A stretch of 64,000 nt of DNA from Methanosarcina baikalica (lineage in GTDB: Archaea > Halobacteriota > Methanosarcinia > Methanosarcinales > Methanosarcinaceae): the NCBI RefSeq assembly GCF_031461075.1, contig NZ_JAVKPK010000009.1:1-64000 (forward strand), in the 5' to 3' direction. A program made the translations under genes and the position numbers. Shown here piece by piece: positions 54,866-64,000 of the stretch. A model generated the notes under the pieces. It was not told the origin of the DNA, ran no database searches, and worked only from the letters and a program-made list of their open reading frames with translations. Each line of letters opens with the position of its first letter. Position 1 is the stretch's first letter.

Positions 54866-56578
54866 ATGCTAATAGGAATTGATGTCGGAGGCACCACTAC
54901 GGATGCGGTGCTGATCCGAAATGGAGAAGTGTACAGTACTGCCAAGGTTTCCACTGAGCCCGGGAATCTCCTGAGTTCCCTGCTTGAAGCCCTTGACGCG
55001 ATCAGCAGAGATATCCCTCCTGAGCAGCTGGAAAGAGTGGTATTCAGCACAACCGTGATAACAAATCTCATTGCCGAAGGCAAAACTGACCGGGTAGCCA
55101 TGCTGCTCATTCCCGGACCTGGTATTAACCCGACAAGTTATACTTTTCCTGACAGCTTTTATCTTAAAGGGGCTATGGATTACAGGGGAAGGGAAATTCA
55201 GCCCCTTGATGAGGCCGAGATCAGGAAAATAGTGGTTTTGATCCGGGAACTTGGATTTTCCATGGCTGCTGTTGTAAGTAAATTCGGGCAGAGAAATCCT
55301 TCTCATGAACTCAGGATAGAGGAAATATTCAGGGAAGTGTATCCGGACTGCAAACTGGAACTCGGACATAAGGTTTCGGGAAAACTGAATTTCCCAAGGC
55401 GGATAGCAACTACAATGCTCGCCTCTGCTACCAGAGAGAGCTATCAGGAATTTGTTGAGAAAATTAGAAAAGCCCTTGAGGAGAGGAATATCAGGGCCCC
55501 TGTTTATATTCTGAAAGCCGACGGAGGAACTCTCCCAGTTGAGAAGTCAATAGAGTTCCCCGTGGAAACTATTTTTTCAGGCCCTGCTGCCAGCACAATT
55601 GGAGCCCTTGCCCTTACCCCGGAAGGGGAGACATCCGTGGTAGCGGATATAGGAGGGACCACCACAGACCTTGCGTTAATCCTTTCAGGCAAGCCTCTTC
55701 TGGCTTCTAAAGGCGCAAAGCTTGGAGGCTTCCTGACGCATGTTAGAGCTTTTTCTGTCCGTTCGATAGCTGTTGGAGGAGACAGTGTTGTAAGGGTTAA
55801 GAATTCAAACAGCGGTACAAAGCTAATAACTATTGGCCCTGACAGGGCAGGCCCTGCTTACTGTATGGGAGGAGAAGAAACTACCCCGACTGATGCCCTG
55901 AAGGTGCTCGGGCTTATTGATGTAGGAAATCCCGAACGTGCAAGGGAAGCAATTAAAGCCATAGGCTCCAGCCTGGGAAAATCCGAGATTGAAACTGCAT
56001 CCCTGATAGTTGATAAAGCTACACAGATGATTACCAAAGCAGTCAATGAGATGTTTCTTGAATGGGAACAGGAGCCTGCTTATAGGATATGGGAAGTTCT
56101 GCAAGAGAAGAAAGCAAGGCCCGAAAACGTGGTAGGAATCGGAGGGGGGGCGAGAGGTCTTATTGCAGAAATTGCGAAAAAACTTGATGCAAAACCTGTT
56201 ATTCCTGAATATGCAGAAGTAGGAAATGCTATCGGAGCAGCCGTTGCAAGGCCCACGCTTACTCTGAACCTGCGCATTGATACTGAACGGAAAGTGTACT
56301 CAGTCGCCGAAGAAGGGGAGATCGTCAGCCTTAATGTAACAGATATCGGTAATTTCAACAGGATGGGTTCAGGTGAAGCTGAAGCCCTTGCCGCAAAACT
56401 CCTCAGGGAACGTGCCAAAAGCTATGGAATTTCCGAGTATGCGGCCGAAGCCGAGATTGTTAATAGTGAAGTTTTTAACATTGTCAGCGGTTGGTCTACT
56501 GTCGGGCGGCTTTTTGATGTGAATATGCAGATTCCTGCAGGCCTGATACCGGAATGGAAAAGGGGAGAGAAAGAATGA
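54866..56578 (+). CDS. hydantoinase/oxoprolinase family protein
   Basis: This 570-residue protein belongs to the HyuA/oxoprolinase family with the actin-like ATPase fold: IGIDVGGTTTDAVLIRNGEV at the N-terminus, DIGGTTTDLALILSGKPLLA near residue 265, and GIGGGARGLIAEIAKKLDAK near 420. It is an A-subunit-like protein without the B partner, as is common in methanogens. Family members hydrolyse hydantoins or 5-oxoproline with ATP, but the archaeal substrate is unknown. The gene is coupled to the deacetylase-like gene by an ATGA overlap at 56575-56578, so the two products are probably made together. Confidence 0.9.
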   Translation: MLIGIDVGGTTTDAVLIRNGEVYSTAKVSTEPGNLLSSLLEALDAISRDIPPEQLERVVFSTTVITNLIAEGKTDRVAMLLIPGPGINPTSYTFPDSFYLKGAMDYRGREIQPLDEAEIRKIVVLIRELGFSMAAVVSKFGQRNPSHELRIEEIFREVYPDCKLELGHKVSGKLNFPRRIATTMLASATRESYQEFVEKIRKALEERNIRAPVYILKADGGTLPVEKSIEFPVETIFSGPAASTIGALALTPEGETSVVADIGGTTTDLALILSGKPLLASKGAKLGGFLTHVRAFSVRSIAVGGDSVVRVKNSNSGTKLITIGPDRAGPAYCMGGEETTPTDALKVLGLIDVGNPERAREAIKAIGSSLGKSEIETASLIVDKATQMITKAVNEMFLEWEQEPAYRIWEVLQEKKARPENVVGIGGGARGLIAEIAKKLDAKPVIPEYAEVGNAIGAAVARPTLTLNLRIDTERKVYSVAEEGEIVSLNVTDIGNFNRMGSGEAEALAAKLLRERAKSYGISEYAAEAEIVNSEVFNIVSGWSTVGRLFDVNMQIPAGLIPEWKRGEKE

Positions 56579-58152
56579 AGTTAGGGTTTGAAAGGATCAA
56601 GGACGCACTGAAAGGTGTGACCGCGGAAAGCACTTCAGAAGGTAAAAAAGAACATGTCGAAGAGAAAAGGCAGGTCGACGAAGAAGAAATCCAGAAGGTA
56701 AGAAGTGAAGAATATAAGCATGAGACATCCGAGGAAACTAAAATGGAATTTAAAAAGACCGGGTTGGAACCGGGAGATGGGTCTTTATCTCCGGCAGACC
56801 GGAATGAAGCAGAAAAAACAGGCCTTATATTCTTCCCCGCCTTCGACTGGGCCATTTCCCCGACCCACCCGGAAAGAGAAGAGCGCCTCCTCTATACCAG
56901 GGACCAGATCTTTGAGGAAGGCCTGATGGACCTTCCAGAAATAGCCGAATATAAACCCCGCCTTGCAGATTACAGAGATATTGCCAGAGTTCACTTCTGT
57001 GTGCCTGACATAAAAGCCCAGGCTACAATCCCTCACCTGATAGCAGCAGGCAGCTGCCTGGTGCTTGGGGATGCCCTGATGAAAGGGGAAGTCAAAAACG
57101 CTTTTGCCCTTGTCCGCCCGCCTGGCCACCATGCGATGACAGTAGCTCACGGGAACAGGGGTTTTTGTAATATCAATAACGAAGCTATCCTGGTCGAATA
57201 CCTGAGGAAAAAATATGGAGTCCGCAGGATAGCAATTGTGGATACTGATGTACATCACGGGGATGGGACACAGGAAATCTTTTATAACGATCCTGATGTG
57301 CTTTTTATTTCATTCCATCAGGACGGAAGGACACTTTATCCCGGATCGGGTTTCATAAACGAACTGGGAGGCCCAAAAGCCCTTAGCAGGACAATCAATA
57401 TTCCACTTCCGCCTGCAACCCCTGATGAGGGTATACTCTACGTGCTCGATTCTCTGGTGCTTCCGATTCTTAAGGATTTCAAGCCTGAGCTCGTTCTTAA
57501 TTCTGCAGGACAGGACAATCACTATACCGACCCCCTCGCAAATATGCGTTTTTCAGCACAGGGTTATGCAAAACTGAACGAGAAACTTGCTCCTGACCTG
57601 GCGGTGCTTGAAGGAGGCTATGCAATCCAGAGTGCACTGCCTTATGTGAATACAGGTATAATTCTTGCAATGGCAGGGCTTGATTATTCCTGCGTAAGGG
57701 AACCTGACTTTAAGCCAGGCATGTTTGTCCAGGCTGCAAGGGACAGACAGGTATTGGAGGAAATCGTCGCAGCGCAGCTTGAAAACTGGAGAAACAGGGA
57801 CAGGCTTGTGAAGGCAGAGGTGGCAAAGCACGGGGACTTCTACCGCCGGAAAAAACAGATCTTTTACGACACGGATATGATTCAGGAATCGCAGGAAGAA
57901 ACAATCCGTATGTGCCCTGACTGTCAGGGCTACAAAACCATTGACTCCCGTGCACACAGGAGTATAGGTGATACCAGGATCTTCGGGGTTTCGATTCCTA
58001 TCTACGCCTGTGATAACTGCCAGGCTGAAGCCAGGGAAGAGTACAGAAAAAGGCTCAATAATCCGGAATACGAGTACATTTACCTGCAGGATAAAAAAGA
58101 GGACGAATATAGATCCTATAATACGAGGACAAAGCAGGAAAAGATTAATTAA
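56575..58152 (+). CDS. histone-deacetylase family amidohydrolase
   Basis: The start is ATG 56575, forming ATGA with the upstream stop; GGGGAGAG precedes it, and an in-frame ATG at 56554 is less favourable. The 525-residue protein begins with about 85 highly charged residues, then the deacetylase domain. RPPGHHA, DTDVHHGDG, SAGQDNHYTDPL and LEGGY are present, so zinc ligands and catalytic residues are intact. The last 90 residues add a zinc-ribbon-like pair (CPDCQG near 446, CDNCQA near 478). In archaea the substrate could be acetylated Lys, polyamine or another amide; it is not shown here. Operon linkage to the HyuA-like gene suggests a shared amide-hydrolysis process. Confidence 0.92.
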   Translation: MKLGFERIKDALKGVTAESTSEGKKEHVEEKRQVDEEEIQKVRSEEYKHETSEETKMEFKKTGLEPGDGSLSPADRNEAEKTGLIFFPAFDWAISPTHPEREERLLYTRDQIFEEGLMDLPEIAEYKPRLADYRDIARVHFCVPDIKAQATIPHLIAAGSCLVLGDALMKGEVKNAFALVRPPGHHAMTVAHGNRGFCNINNEAILVEYLRKKYGVRRIAIVDTDVHHGDGTQEIFYNDPDVLFISFHQDGRTLYPGSGFINELGGPKALSRTINIPLPPATPDEGILYVLDSLVLPILKDFKPELVLNSAGQDNHYTDPLANMRFSAQGYAKLNEKLAPDLAVLEGGYAIQSALPYVNTGIILAMAGLDYSCVREPDFKPGMFVQAARDRQVLEEIVAAQLENWRNRDRLVKAEVAKHGDFYRRKKQIFYDTDMIQESQEETIRMCPDCQGYKTIDSRAHRSIGDTRIFGVSIPIYACDNCQAEAREEYRKRLNNPEYEYIYLQDKKEDEYRSYNTRTKQEKIN

Positions 58153-58847
58153 TATCGAAAAAAGCCTTTAAAAGCTGGAAACAATTTAAGCGGATAGGAA
58201 ATAGCTACCTGTCGCAAAACATGATTTGCTAAGGCAAAAAAGATCTTATTGAAGCAGAAATCAGTTCATTAGAACAGGAAGCGCCTTATTGACTCAGGAT
58301 ATCGGGATAAGAGTTATGCAGATCCTTTTTCTTTTTATCCCGCATATTTTTCTTTATTTTGCATCTAATTCTTTTTTATTTCGGTATCCTTTTTGGACTA
58401 AAGAATAAGAAAACATGTGCATATTAAGTAAGAGAAAATTTGCAAAGATATTCTCCTTTTTTTGAGAAACTTTCTAAATATATTAATTTTACCCTTGGGG
58501 GCTAAAATCGTCAACTTACTCAAAATTTAAAGAGTTTTTGGAAATTGGTCCTGGCTAGCCGAAAAATGCATTTTATTTATTGACTCCAGCAGTCAAATAG
58601 GGGTAGGTAAAAATAAGATAGAGTCAGCTTTAATTCATTTTCAGCTTAATATAATGGAAAATTGATACTAAATTATATGGGAGAGTAATCAAGAGGTAAT
58701 TCCAATAAGCGCAGATGTTATCTTACTCTTTTCCACATCTTTAATTTTTTTATAAATATATTAATTGAAACCAATATGTTTATATTGTATTTGCAATTAA
58801 TTCCTAATTAACTTTAGGAAGTATCATTTATAACTTCTGTTATCTGT
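58153..58847. other. long leader upstream of the surface-protein gene
   Basis: Nearly 700 bases without a gene. A TATA-like TTTATAAATATA at 58749-58760 is the probable promoter of the NosD gene, giving a leader of about 70 bases. Oligo-T runs near 58370 and 58460 may end the upstream transcript. Confidence 0.45.
58749..58760 (+). promoter_or_regulatory. TATA-like box for the NosD surface protein
   Basis: TTTATAAATATA sits in an AT-rich stretch about 90 bases before ATG 58848, preceded by a T-rich tract. It is the clearest promoter candidate in this leader. Confidence 0.5.
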
Positions 58848-61800
58848 ATGGAGGAATTAGACATAAACAAATTAAAACTTTTACTACTAGCATTTTTTAT
58901 TTTCACACTAAGTTCCTTTATCGGAGCGGCTGCGACATATACTGTAGCCACTGATGGAACGGGAAACTATGCAACAATACAGGCTGCAGTGGATAAGGCA
59001 GCTTCAGGTGATATAATTCTCGTGCAACCTGGAACCTATACTGAAAATATAGTTATAACTAGAGCCAACCTGGAGCTCAGGTCAGCATCAGATATCCCTG
59101 AGGATACGATAATCGCTTCCAATACTACAGGCAAAGATGTAATCTATATTGGAGCCAGAGCTAATTCAAAAATTAAAGGATTTACGATAAGTGGAGCCAC
59201 CGGAGCAACCATTTCAGGAATTTCTATGAGTTTGTGCAACGGCTGCACCATTGAAAATAACAAATTTTTAAACAATAACATGGGAATATCCGTGAAGTCT
59301 TCCGGAAATATTGTAGTACGCAACAATACAGCTACCGTTGGAACAGGTACAGGAATTTACATCACGCAGTCTTATTCGACCACTATTTCAGGCAATAAGG
59401 TTTCAGGTTACGCATCCGGGATTAAGATTGATGATTCCCAGGGTGGTAACACCATTTCAGGAAATACCGTAAGCCAGATTTCTGGCAATGGTATAGGACT
59501 GGAAGATGCAAGCAATAATGCTTTAGAAAGCAACATCGTAAGCTCGACCGGGAACCGGGGGATCTATCTCGCACGGTCAAGCAAGAACAACCTGAAAAAT
59601 AATATCGTTTCTTCCAGTGGATCAAACGGGATTGAAATGGAATTGTCTTCTGGAAACACGGTTTTTAATAACACGGTTTCAGGTAATACTACAACAGACA
59701 ATAACCATGGTATATTCCTGTATACTTGTACAGATAGTTACGTGCAAAGCAACACGGTTTCAGGCTGTGAATACGGAATAGCTATGAGGACTTCCGAAAA
59801 TAACAGTGTTGTAAACAATAATGCATATGAAAACGGCAGAGGCTTTTACGTAGCCTATACATCCAGCAGAAACACGCTTTCACGCAATAAGGCAAATTCG
59901 AACAGCCTTAATGGTATTACTCTGATCAGTAGTTCCAACAATAATATTGTGGATAATAACGAAGTAAATTTGAATGGTAATTATGGTATATATCTTGAGA
60001 CTGCAAACAATAACAAAATATCTAATAATGCTGCATCCCAAAATTCAAGAGGTATTTTCTTACAGGGTGTTGGATCCACACAAAATACTCTTTCAAACAA
60101 TATTTTGGATTACAACAGTGACGGTATTCGCCTTGATAACTCAAGTGGGAATAATCTTATCAACAATACTGTAAGTTCGAGCAATACCAATGGGATCTTT
60201 TTAGTGGGTTCATGTAATAATAATGGACTGCAGAGCAATACAGTGCGGCTCAATAGAATAGGTATCTACGTGACGAACTCAACTGGAAATACGCTTTCTG
60301 AAAATATAGTTTCTGAAAATGGTGCTCAAGGAATTCTGATCATGCTTGCCAATAATAACACCCTTTCCAGGAATAACGTTCATGACAACATTGAAGGTAT
60401 CTCCCTCAACTCTGCTGAAAGCAACAATATTTCAGGCAATAATATAATTTCAAATGGGAAAGGTATCTACATGTGTCCCAGAAGCTACTACAACCTGGTT
60501 TTTAACAATTGTTTCAACAACCCTAGCAATGCAGATGTTAAAAATAATCAAAGCTACTGGAACATAGCAAAGACTTCAGGCAAAAACGTTATGGGCGGAC
60601 CAACCCTTGGAGGCAATTTCTGGGGAACCCCGTCGGGTCTAGGTTTCTCGGATACTAAATCTGATACAGACGGGGACGGTATTATTGATATTGATATTCC
60701 CTTTGTCACAGACAATGGTATCATCGCCTCAGCCAACGGTAATATCAGAGATAATTTCCCGCTTGTACGTGTTGTACTGCCTGTTGTAAATTTCGACGCC
60801 AAGCCCACACAGGGTTTTGTCCCTCTCACGGTCGAATTTAAGGATTTGTCAACGGATGCTACATCACTAAGCTGGGATGTTAATGGTGACGGAAGCCCGG
60901 ACAGTAGTGATAAAACCTTTGTCTACGTGTACGAGACCCCGGGAATCTATACTGCCAATCTAATAGCAAGCAACAAAAACGGCACCACAGATCCAAAAAC
61001 CGTGCAAATAATTGCAGAGATTTTTAAAGTTTACCCTGTAGCAGACTTCAACGCCAATCTTACGAATGGTTATGCTCCTCTTTCCGTCCAGTTCACTGAC
61101 CTTTCTCAATACGCAACATCAAGGAGCTGGGACTTTGGAGATGGAACTGCTTCAACCGAGCCGAATCCAACGCATACTTATTCTGCAGCCGGAACCTATA
61201 CTGTTAACCTGAAAGCAGGCAACGAAAACGGCACTTCCCCAACTCCAAAAACCGCTACAATAACTGTCACACAACAAAGCAGTTCAAGCGGTGGGAGCAG
61301 TGGAGGAAGCAGTGGAGGAAGCAGCCATAAAAGCAGCAGCGGAAGTAGTGGCGGTGGCGGTGCAGGCGGTTCCCCTGAACCTGCAAAGAATGTCCAGGTA
61401 AAGGAAATTTCTCAGGCTTTCATTACAAACGGAAAACCTGTAAAGTTTGATTTCGCAAAGAATGCAACCTGTGTTGTTTATGTTGGTTTTGATGCAAAGA
61501 AGACTGCAGGCAAGACCACAACCATTGCCGAGCAGCTCAAAGGAAAATCCACTCTGGTTTCAGAGCTGGACTCGGGTGAGATCTATAAGTACTTCAACCT
61601 TTGGGTAGGAAACGGCGGGTTTGCAACTTCAGACAATATAGAAAACCCTGTCGTATGCTTCAAGGTTGAGAAATCCTGGATACAGGATAAAAAGATCGAC
61701 CAGGCTTCGATAACTCTCAACAGGTACAACGAGAAAAAATGGGCACAACTGCCAGTAACCCTGTTAAGAGAAGATAACAGGTACCTGTACTTCACGGCAA

Positions 61801-62042
61801 AAACTTCCGGATTCTCATTTTTTGCAATAACAGGTAAACCCGTAGAGACAGAATCAGGGGCTAAAGTAAAGTCTGAAAATACCACTCAACCTCTTGAACA
61901 GAACAAAACAACAGCTGAAGCTGAACAGAAAACAGGAGCTGAACAGGAATCTGATAAGGGAAAAATCACAAGCATACCAGGATTTGAAATGATTTTCGGG
62001 ATAGTTTGCCTTATTACTGTATTCATGCATAAAAGAAAATAA
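58848..62042 (+). CDS. surface protein with NosD beta-helix, two PKD domains and a PGF anchor
   Basis: This 1064-residue secreted protein has a signal peptide in the first 29 residues and a NosD-type right-handed beta-helix (residues about 60-600), made of repeats such as NTISGNTVSQISGNGIGLED. Two PKD domains follow at about 650-740 and 745-825 (SRSWDFGDGTASTEPNPTHT), then a Ser/Gly linker, a PGF-pre-PGF-like domain (about 870-1015), and a C-terminal PGFEMIFGIVCLITVF plus basic tail. The tail is the archaeal PGF-type sorting signal for cleavage and lipid attachment. Proteins of this type form part of the Methanosarcina cell surface. A paralogue follows immediately. Confidence 0.95.
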   Translation: MEELDINKLKLLLLAFFIFTLSSFIGAAATYTVATDGTGNYATIQAAVDKAASGDIILVQPGTYTENIVITRANLELRSASDIPEDTIIASNTTGKDVIYIGARANSKIKGFTISGATGATISGISMSLCNGCTIENNKFLNNNMGISVKSSGNIVVRNNTATVGTGTGIYITQSYSTTISGNKVSGYASGIKIDDSQGGNTISGNTVSQISGNGIGLEDASNNALESNIVSSTGNRGIYLARSSKNNLKNNIVSSSGSNGIEMELSSGNTVFNNTVSGNTTTDNNHGIFLYTCTDSYVQSNTVSGCEYGIAMRTSENNSVVNNNAYENGRGFYVAYTSSRNTLSRNKANSNSLNGITLISSSNNNIVDNNEVNLNGNYGIYLETANNNKISNNAASQNSRGIFLQGVGSTQNTLSNNILDYNSDGIRLDNSSGNNLINNTVSSSNTNGIFLVGSCNNNGLQSNTVRLNRIGIYVTNSTGNTLSENIVSENGAQGILIMLANNNTLSRNNVHDNIEGISLNSAESNNISGNNIISNGKGIYMCPRSYYNLVFNNCFNNPSNADVKNNQSYWNIAKTSGKNVMGGPTLGGNFWGTPSGLGFSDTKSDTDGDGIIDIDIPFVTDNGIIASANGNIRDNFPLVRVVLPVVNFDAKPTQGFVPLTVEFKDLSTDATSLSWDVNGDGSPDSSDKTFVYVYETPGIYTANLIASNKNGTTDPKTVQIIAEIFKVYPVADFNANLTNGYAPLSVQFTDLSQYATSRSWDFGDGTASTEPNPTHTYSAAGTYTVNLKAGNENGTSPTPKTATITVTQQSSSSGGSSGGSSGGSSHKSSSGSSGGGGAGGSPEPAKNVQVKEISQAFITNGKPVKFDFAKNATCVVYVGFDAKKTAGKTTTIAEQLKGKSTLVSELDSGEIYKYFNLWVGNGGFATSDNIENPVVCFKVEKSWIQDKKIDQASITLNRYNEKKWAQLPVTLLREDNRYLYFTAKTSGFSFFAITGKPVETESGAKVKSENTTQPLEQNKTTAEAEQKTGAEQESDKGKITSIPGFEMIFGIVCLITVFMHKRK

Positions 62043-62627
62043 AAAGATCATTTAAAAAAAAATAAAAAGTAAAAATAACAGTAAAAACAAAAAGTAAAAA
62101 TAAAAAGTAAAAATAACAGTAAAAACAAAAAGTGAAAATAAAAAGTAAATAATGAAAGAATAAATTCAGTACGGAAAAAAGACAGGATGAAGGCATTGAA
62201 CCTTCATCTTTCTTCTGCTTTTTCAGTTTTCCTTATTTTTTTAATTTTTTCCTTATTCTTTTCGCTATATTCTTAATATATCTCATTCCTAAAAACCTTT
62301 TAAGAACAGTACGGAAGATAAATTTTCTAACATAGATAGCCTCCTCCAATTTATCGAGTCTGAAAAGTCCATTTCCCGCACGTGAGCTGTTTTACCCGGA
62401 AGGCAGGCACTCCATTTGTTATTTTATTAAAGTTAACCTGAGATCTGAAAAATAAAAATTATATAACTTATTTCTTTAAGCTGGTTATTGATTGTTGTTT
62501 ATCTTATATTTTTATGTCTTTAGATTGATATTATTCTAATCCAATAAATATATATCATTTAATGTTTAAATTCTAATTTATTAATAGAAATTTAAATAAT
62601 AATTTACATAAAAGGTGGGGGATTTAA
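62043..62627. other. intergenic region between two surface-protein genes
   Basis: It contains an A-rich tandem repeat of 38-bp period at about 62061-62150, then a hairpin GATGAAGG/CCTTCATC at 62186-62208 followed by T-rich sequence. The AT-rich right part should hold the promoter of the second NosD gene. Confidence 0.5.
62186..62230 (+). terminator. hairpin plus T-rich tract
   Basis: GATGAAGG at 62186-62193 pairs exactly with CCTTCATC at 62201-62208, followed by T-rich sequence to about 62230. The location after a gene end fits transcript termination or 3'-end protection. Confidence 0.5.
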
Positions 62628-64000
62628 ATAAATAGATTTGTCACTTTAGCTGCAATCTTTTTTATATTTATGTTAGGCTCGAGTACTGGTGCCGCGGTTG
62701 AGATCACTGTCCAGCCGGGGGAATCAATTCAGTCCGTAGTAAATAATGCAAGTTCAGGAGATGAAATAGTCATAAGTCCCGGAACTTATACAGATAATCT
62801 CGTAATCACAAAGGATAATCTCGTAATAAGGTCAGAGTCCGGGAACCCTGAAGACACACTAATTATGGCGAATAATAACGCCACAGATGTATTCTATGTA
62901 GATGCAGACAATGTAAAAATTATGGGACTAAGTATTACGGGAGCAAATATTGACAGGGCAGGAATCTACTTATCCAGATCCAATAACTGTACCATAGAGA
63001 ATAACAAACTCGTTGATGATGCCCTTGGAATATATCTAAAGGATTCGATGTACAATAATGTCCTCAATAATACGGTATCAGAGGGCAAAAGAGCAATTAA
63101 TATTGAAAGGTCAGACTATAATACAATATTAAATAATAATGTTTCAAACCAGAGGTTTGGAATTTATATTACTGCTTCTAAAGGGAACATACTTTCCGAA
63201 AATACGGCAAATTTGAACTCCAACCATGGTATTATCCTGGAAAACTGTAACAATAACAAGCTGGGAAACAACACCGCAAACTCAAACAACGGTTATGGTA
63301 TCTACATAGTGTATTCAGCTAATAATAACCTGACCGGTAACACAGTAGACTCAAATATGATTTATGGTATCTGTTTTGTGGATTCCGGCAACAACAGCAT
63401 TGCAAACAATACAGCAATCAACAGTAAACGAGGCATTTTCCTGTTGAGGTCTGGAGAAAGCACGGTTCTAGACAATCTGGCTTTAAATAACGAGTACGGT
63501 ATTCGGATTGCGTCAGGAATGAACAGCAACGTCTCAGGAAATGAAGTCGAGAACAACAATATATCAGGTATTTCTTTCTTAAACTCCGCTAACTGCACCA
63601 TCAATGAGAATATGCTGTTAAATAACACTATTGGAGTAAATCTGGAATTATCCAATAACAATATTGTTCTTAACAACAGTTTCCTGAAAGGAGGAAGGGG
63701 AATTAGCCTGAGGGGATCAGGTTATAACCTGGTATCAAATAACACAGCTTTAAACAACAGGTATGGAATGTATGTCCTGAACTCGCAGTGGAACATGCTC
63801 TTAAACAATACGGCAAGTACAAGCGTTAACCACGGTACTGTTCTGGTAAATTCCAGTGATAACGAATTTAGAAATAATATCCTAACCTCAAATGTAGGCT
63901 ATGGGGTTTATCTGAACAATTCGAGCAGCAATACCTTCGGCAATAATACAGCTTCAGACAACAGTAGAGGCATTTACCTGATATCCTCCAATGGAAACAA
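62628..64000 (+). CDS. NosD-type surface protein, 3' end beyond the window, apparent ATA start
   Basis: The frame is open from just after a TAA at 62625-62627 to the last base, so the gene continues outside the window. The N-terminus reads (M)NRFVTLAAIFFIFMLGSSTG, a good signal peptide, if ATA 62628 is used; GGTGGGGGA at 62614-62622 is ideally placed. The first ATG (62670) would remove most of the signal peptide and has no ribosome-binding site. The rest is a NosD-type beta-helix of about 24-residue repeats rich in Asn (NNKLGNNTANSNNGYGIYIV). It is a paralogue of the preceding gene and should also be exported to the cell surface. Confidence 0.9.
   Translation, partial: MNRFVTLAAIFFIFMLGSSTGAAVEITVQPGESIQSVVNNASSGDEIVISPGTYTDNLVITKDNLVIRSESGNPEDTLIMANNNATDVFYVDADNVKIMGLSITGANIDRAGIYLSRSNNCTIENNKLVDDALGIYLKDSMYNNVLNNTVSEGKRAINIERSDYNTILNNNVSNQRFGIYITASKGNILSENTANLNSNHGIILENCNNNKLGNNTANSNNGYGIYIVYSANNNLTGNTVDSNMIYGICFVDSGNNSIANNTAINSKRGIFLLRSGESTVLDNLALNNEYGIRIASGMNSNVSGNEVENNNISGISFLNSANCTINENMLLNNTIGVNLELSNNNIVLNNSFLKGGRGISLRGSGYNLVSNNTALNNRYGMYVLNSQWNMLLNNTASTSVNHGTVLVNSSDNEFRNNILTSNVGYGVYLNNSSSNTFGNNTASDNSRGIYLISSNGN

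Noticed and set aside
61270..61380. Ser/Gly-rich stretch as a separate repeat element
   Set aside because: It is an ordinary flexible linker inside the surface protein and encodes no independent feature.

Overview
The window reads as a methanogenic archaeon of the genus Methanosarcina. The support is an archaeal-type threonyl-tRNA synthetase with an N-terminal editing domain, a geranylgeranyl-reductase family flavoprotein, a DUF1699-like protein, a Methanosarcina-type single-cluster ferredoxin, large NosD/PKD surface proteins with a PGF-pre-PGF region and a C-terminal PGF anchor, TATA-like promoters and long AT-rich intergenic regions. No rRNA, tRNA or CRISPR array was recognised.

Region 1 (about 0.45-20.0 kb, + strand) is one long locus for a contractile phage-tail-like injection system of the eCIS/tailocin class. 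In order it encodes sheath, tube, a small CxxC-containing assembly protein, a DUF6760-like protein, a second tube, a 1249-residue unknown, a LysM baseplate protein, a gp27-like hub, a gp5-like spike, a PAAR tip, a gp25 wedge, two large baseplate-J-like proteins, a gpI-like tail protein with an N-terminal propeller-like region, and a last conserved unknown. No capsid, terminase, portal, AAA+ ATPase, tape-measure or effector gene was recognised inside the window. The 1249-residue gene is more AT-rich than its neighbours and carries a 644-bp, more than 99% identical, in-frame internal duplication. A decayed fragment related to the same gene lies 20 kb away at about 24.8 kb, beside a broken tyrosine recombinase.

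Region 2 (20-36.4 kb) is an AT-rich accessory zone. It holds an Asn-rich membrane protein, a lipoprotein, a DUF1699-like gene, the integrase pseudogene, a ferredoxin that appears to start at ATA, a winged-helix regulator divergent from a Cys-rich small protein across a 13-bp repeat array and a 16-bp perfect palindrome, a CoA-binding protein, TPR proteins, a MITE-like element, a candidate structured RNA, and a two-gene P-loop ATPase plus TPR unit resembling a split STAND-type system.

Region 3 (36.7-58.2 kb) is mostly ordinary chromosome: phenylacetate-CoA ligase, an SF2 helicase, thrS, an AI-2E transporter, an iron-sulfur PAPS-reductase-like enzyme, a geranylgeranyl reductase, an acyltransferase, a glutamine amidotransferase, a multi-PAS/GAF sensor kinase, and a translationally coupled hydantoinase-like plus deacetylase-like pair.

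Region 4 (58.8-64.0 kb) holds two tandem NosD-type beta-helix surface proteins. The second runs off the window and also appears to start at ATA. All functions are inferred from sequence recognition; no search or computation was run.
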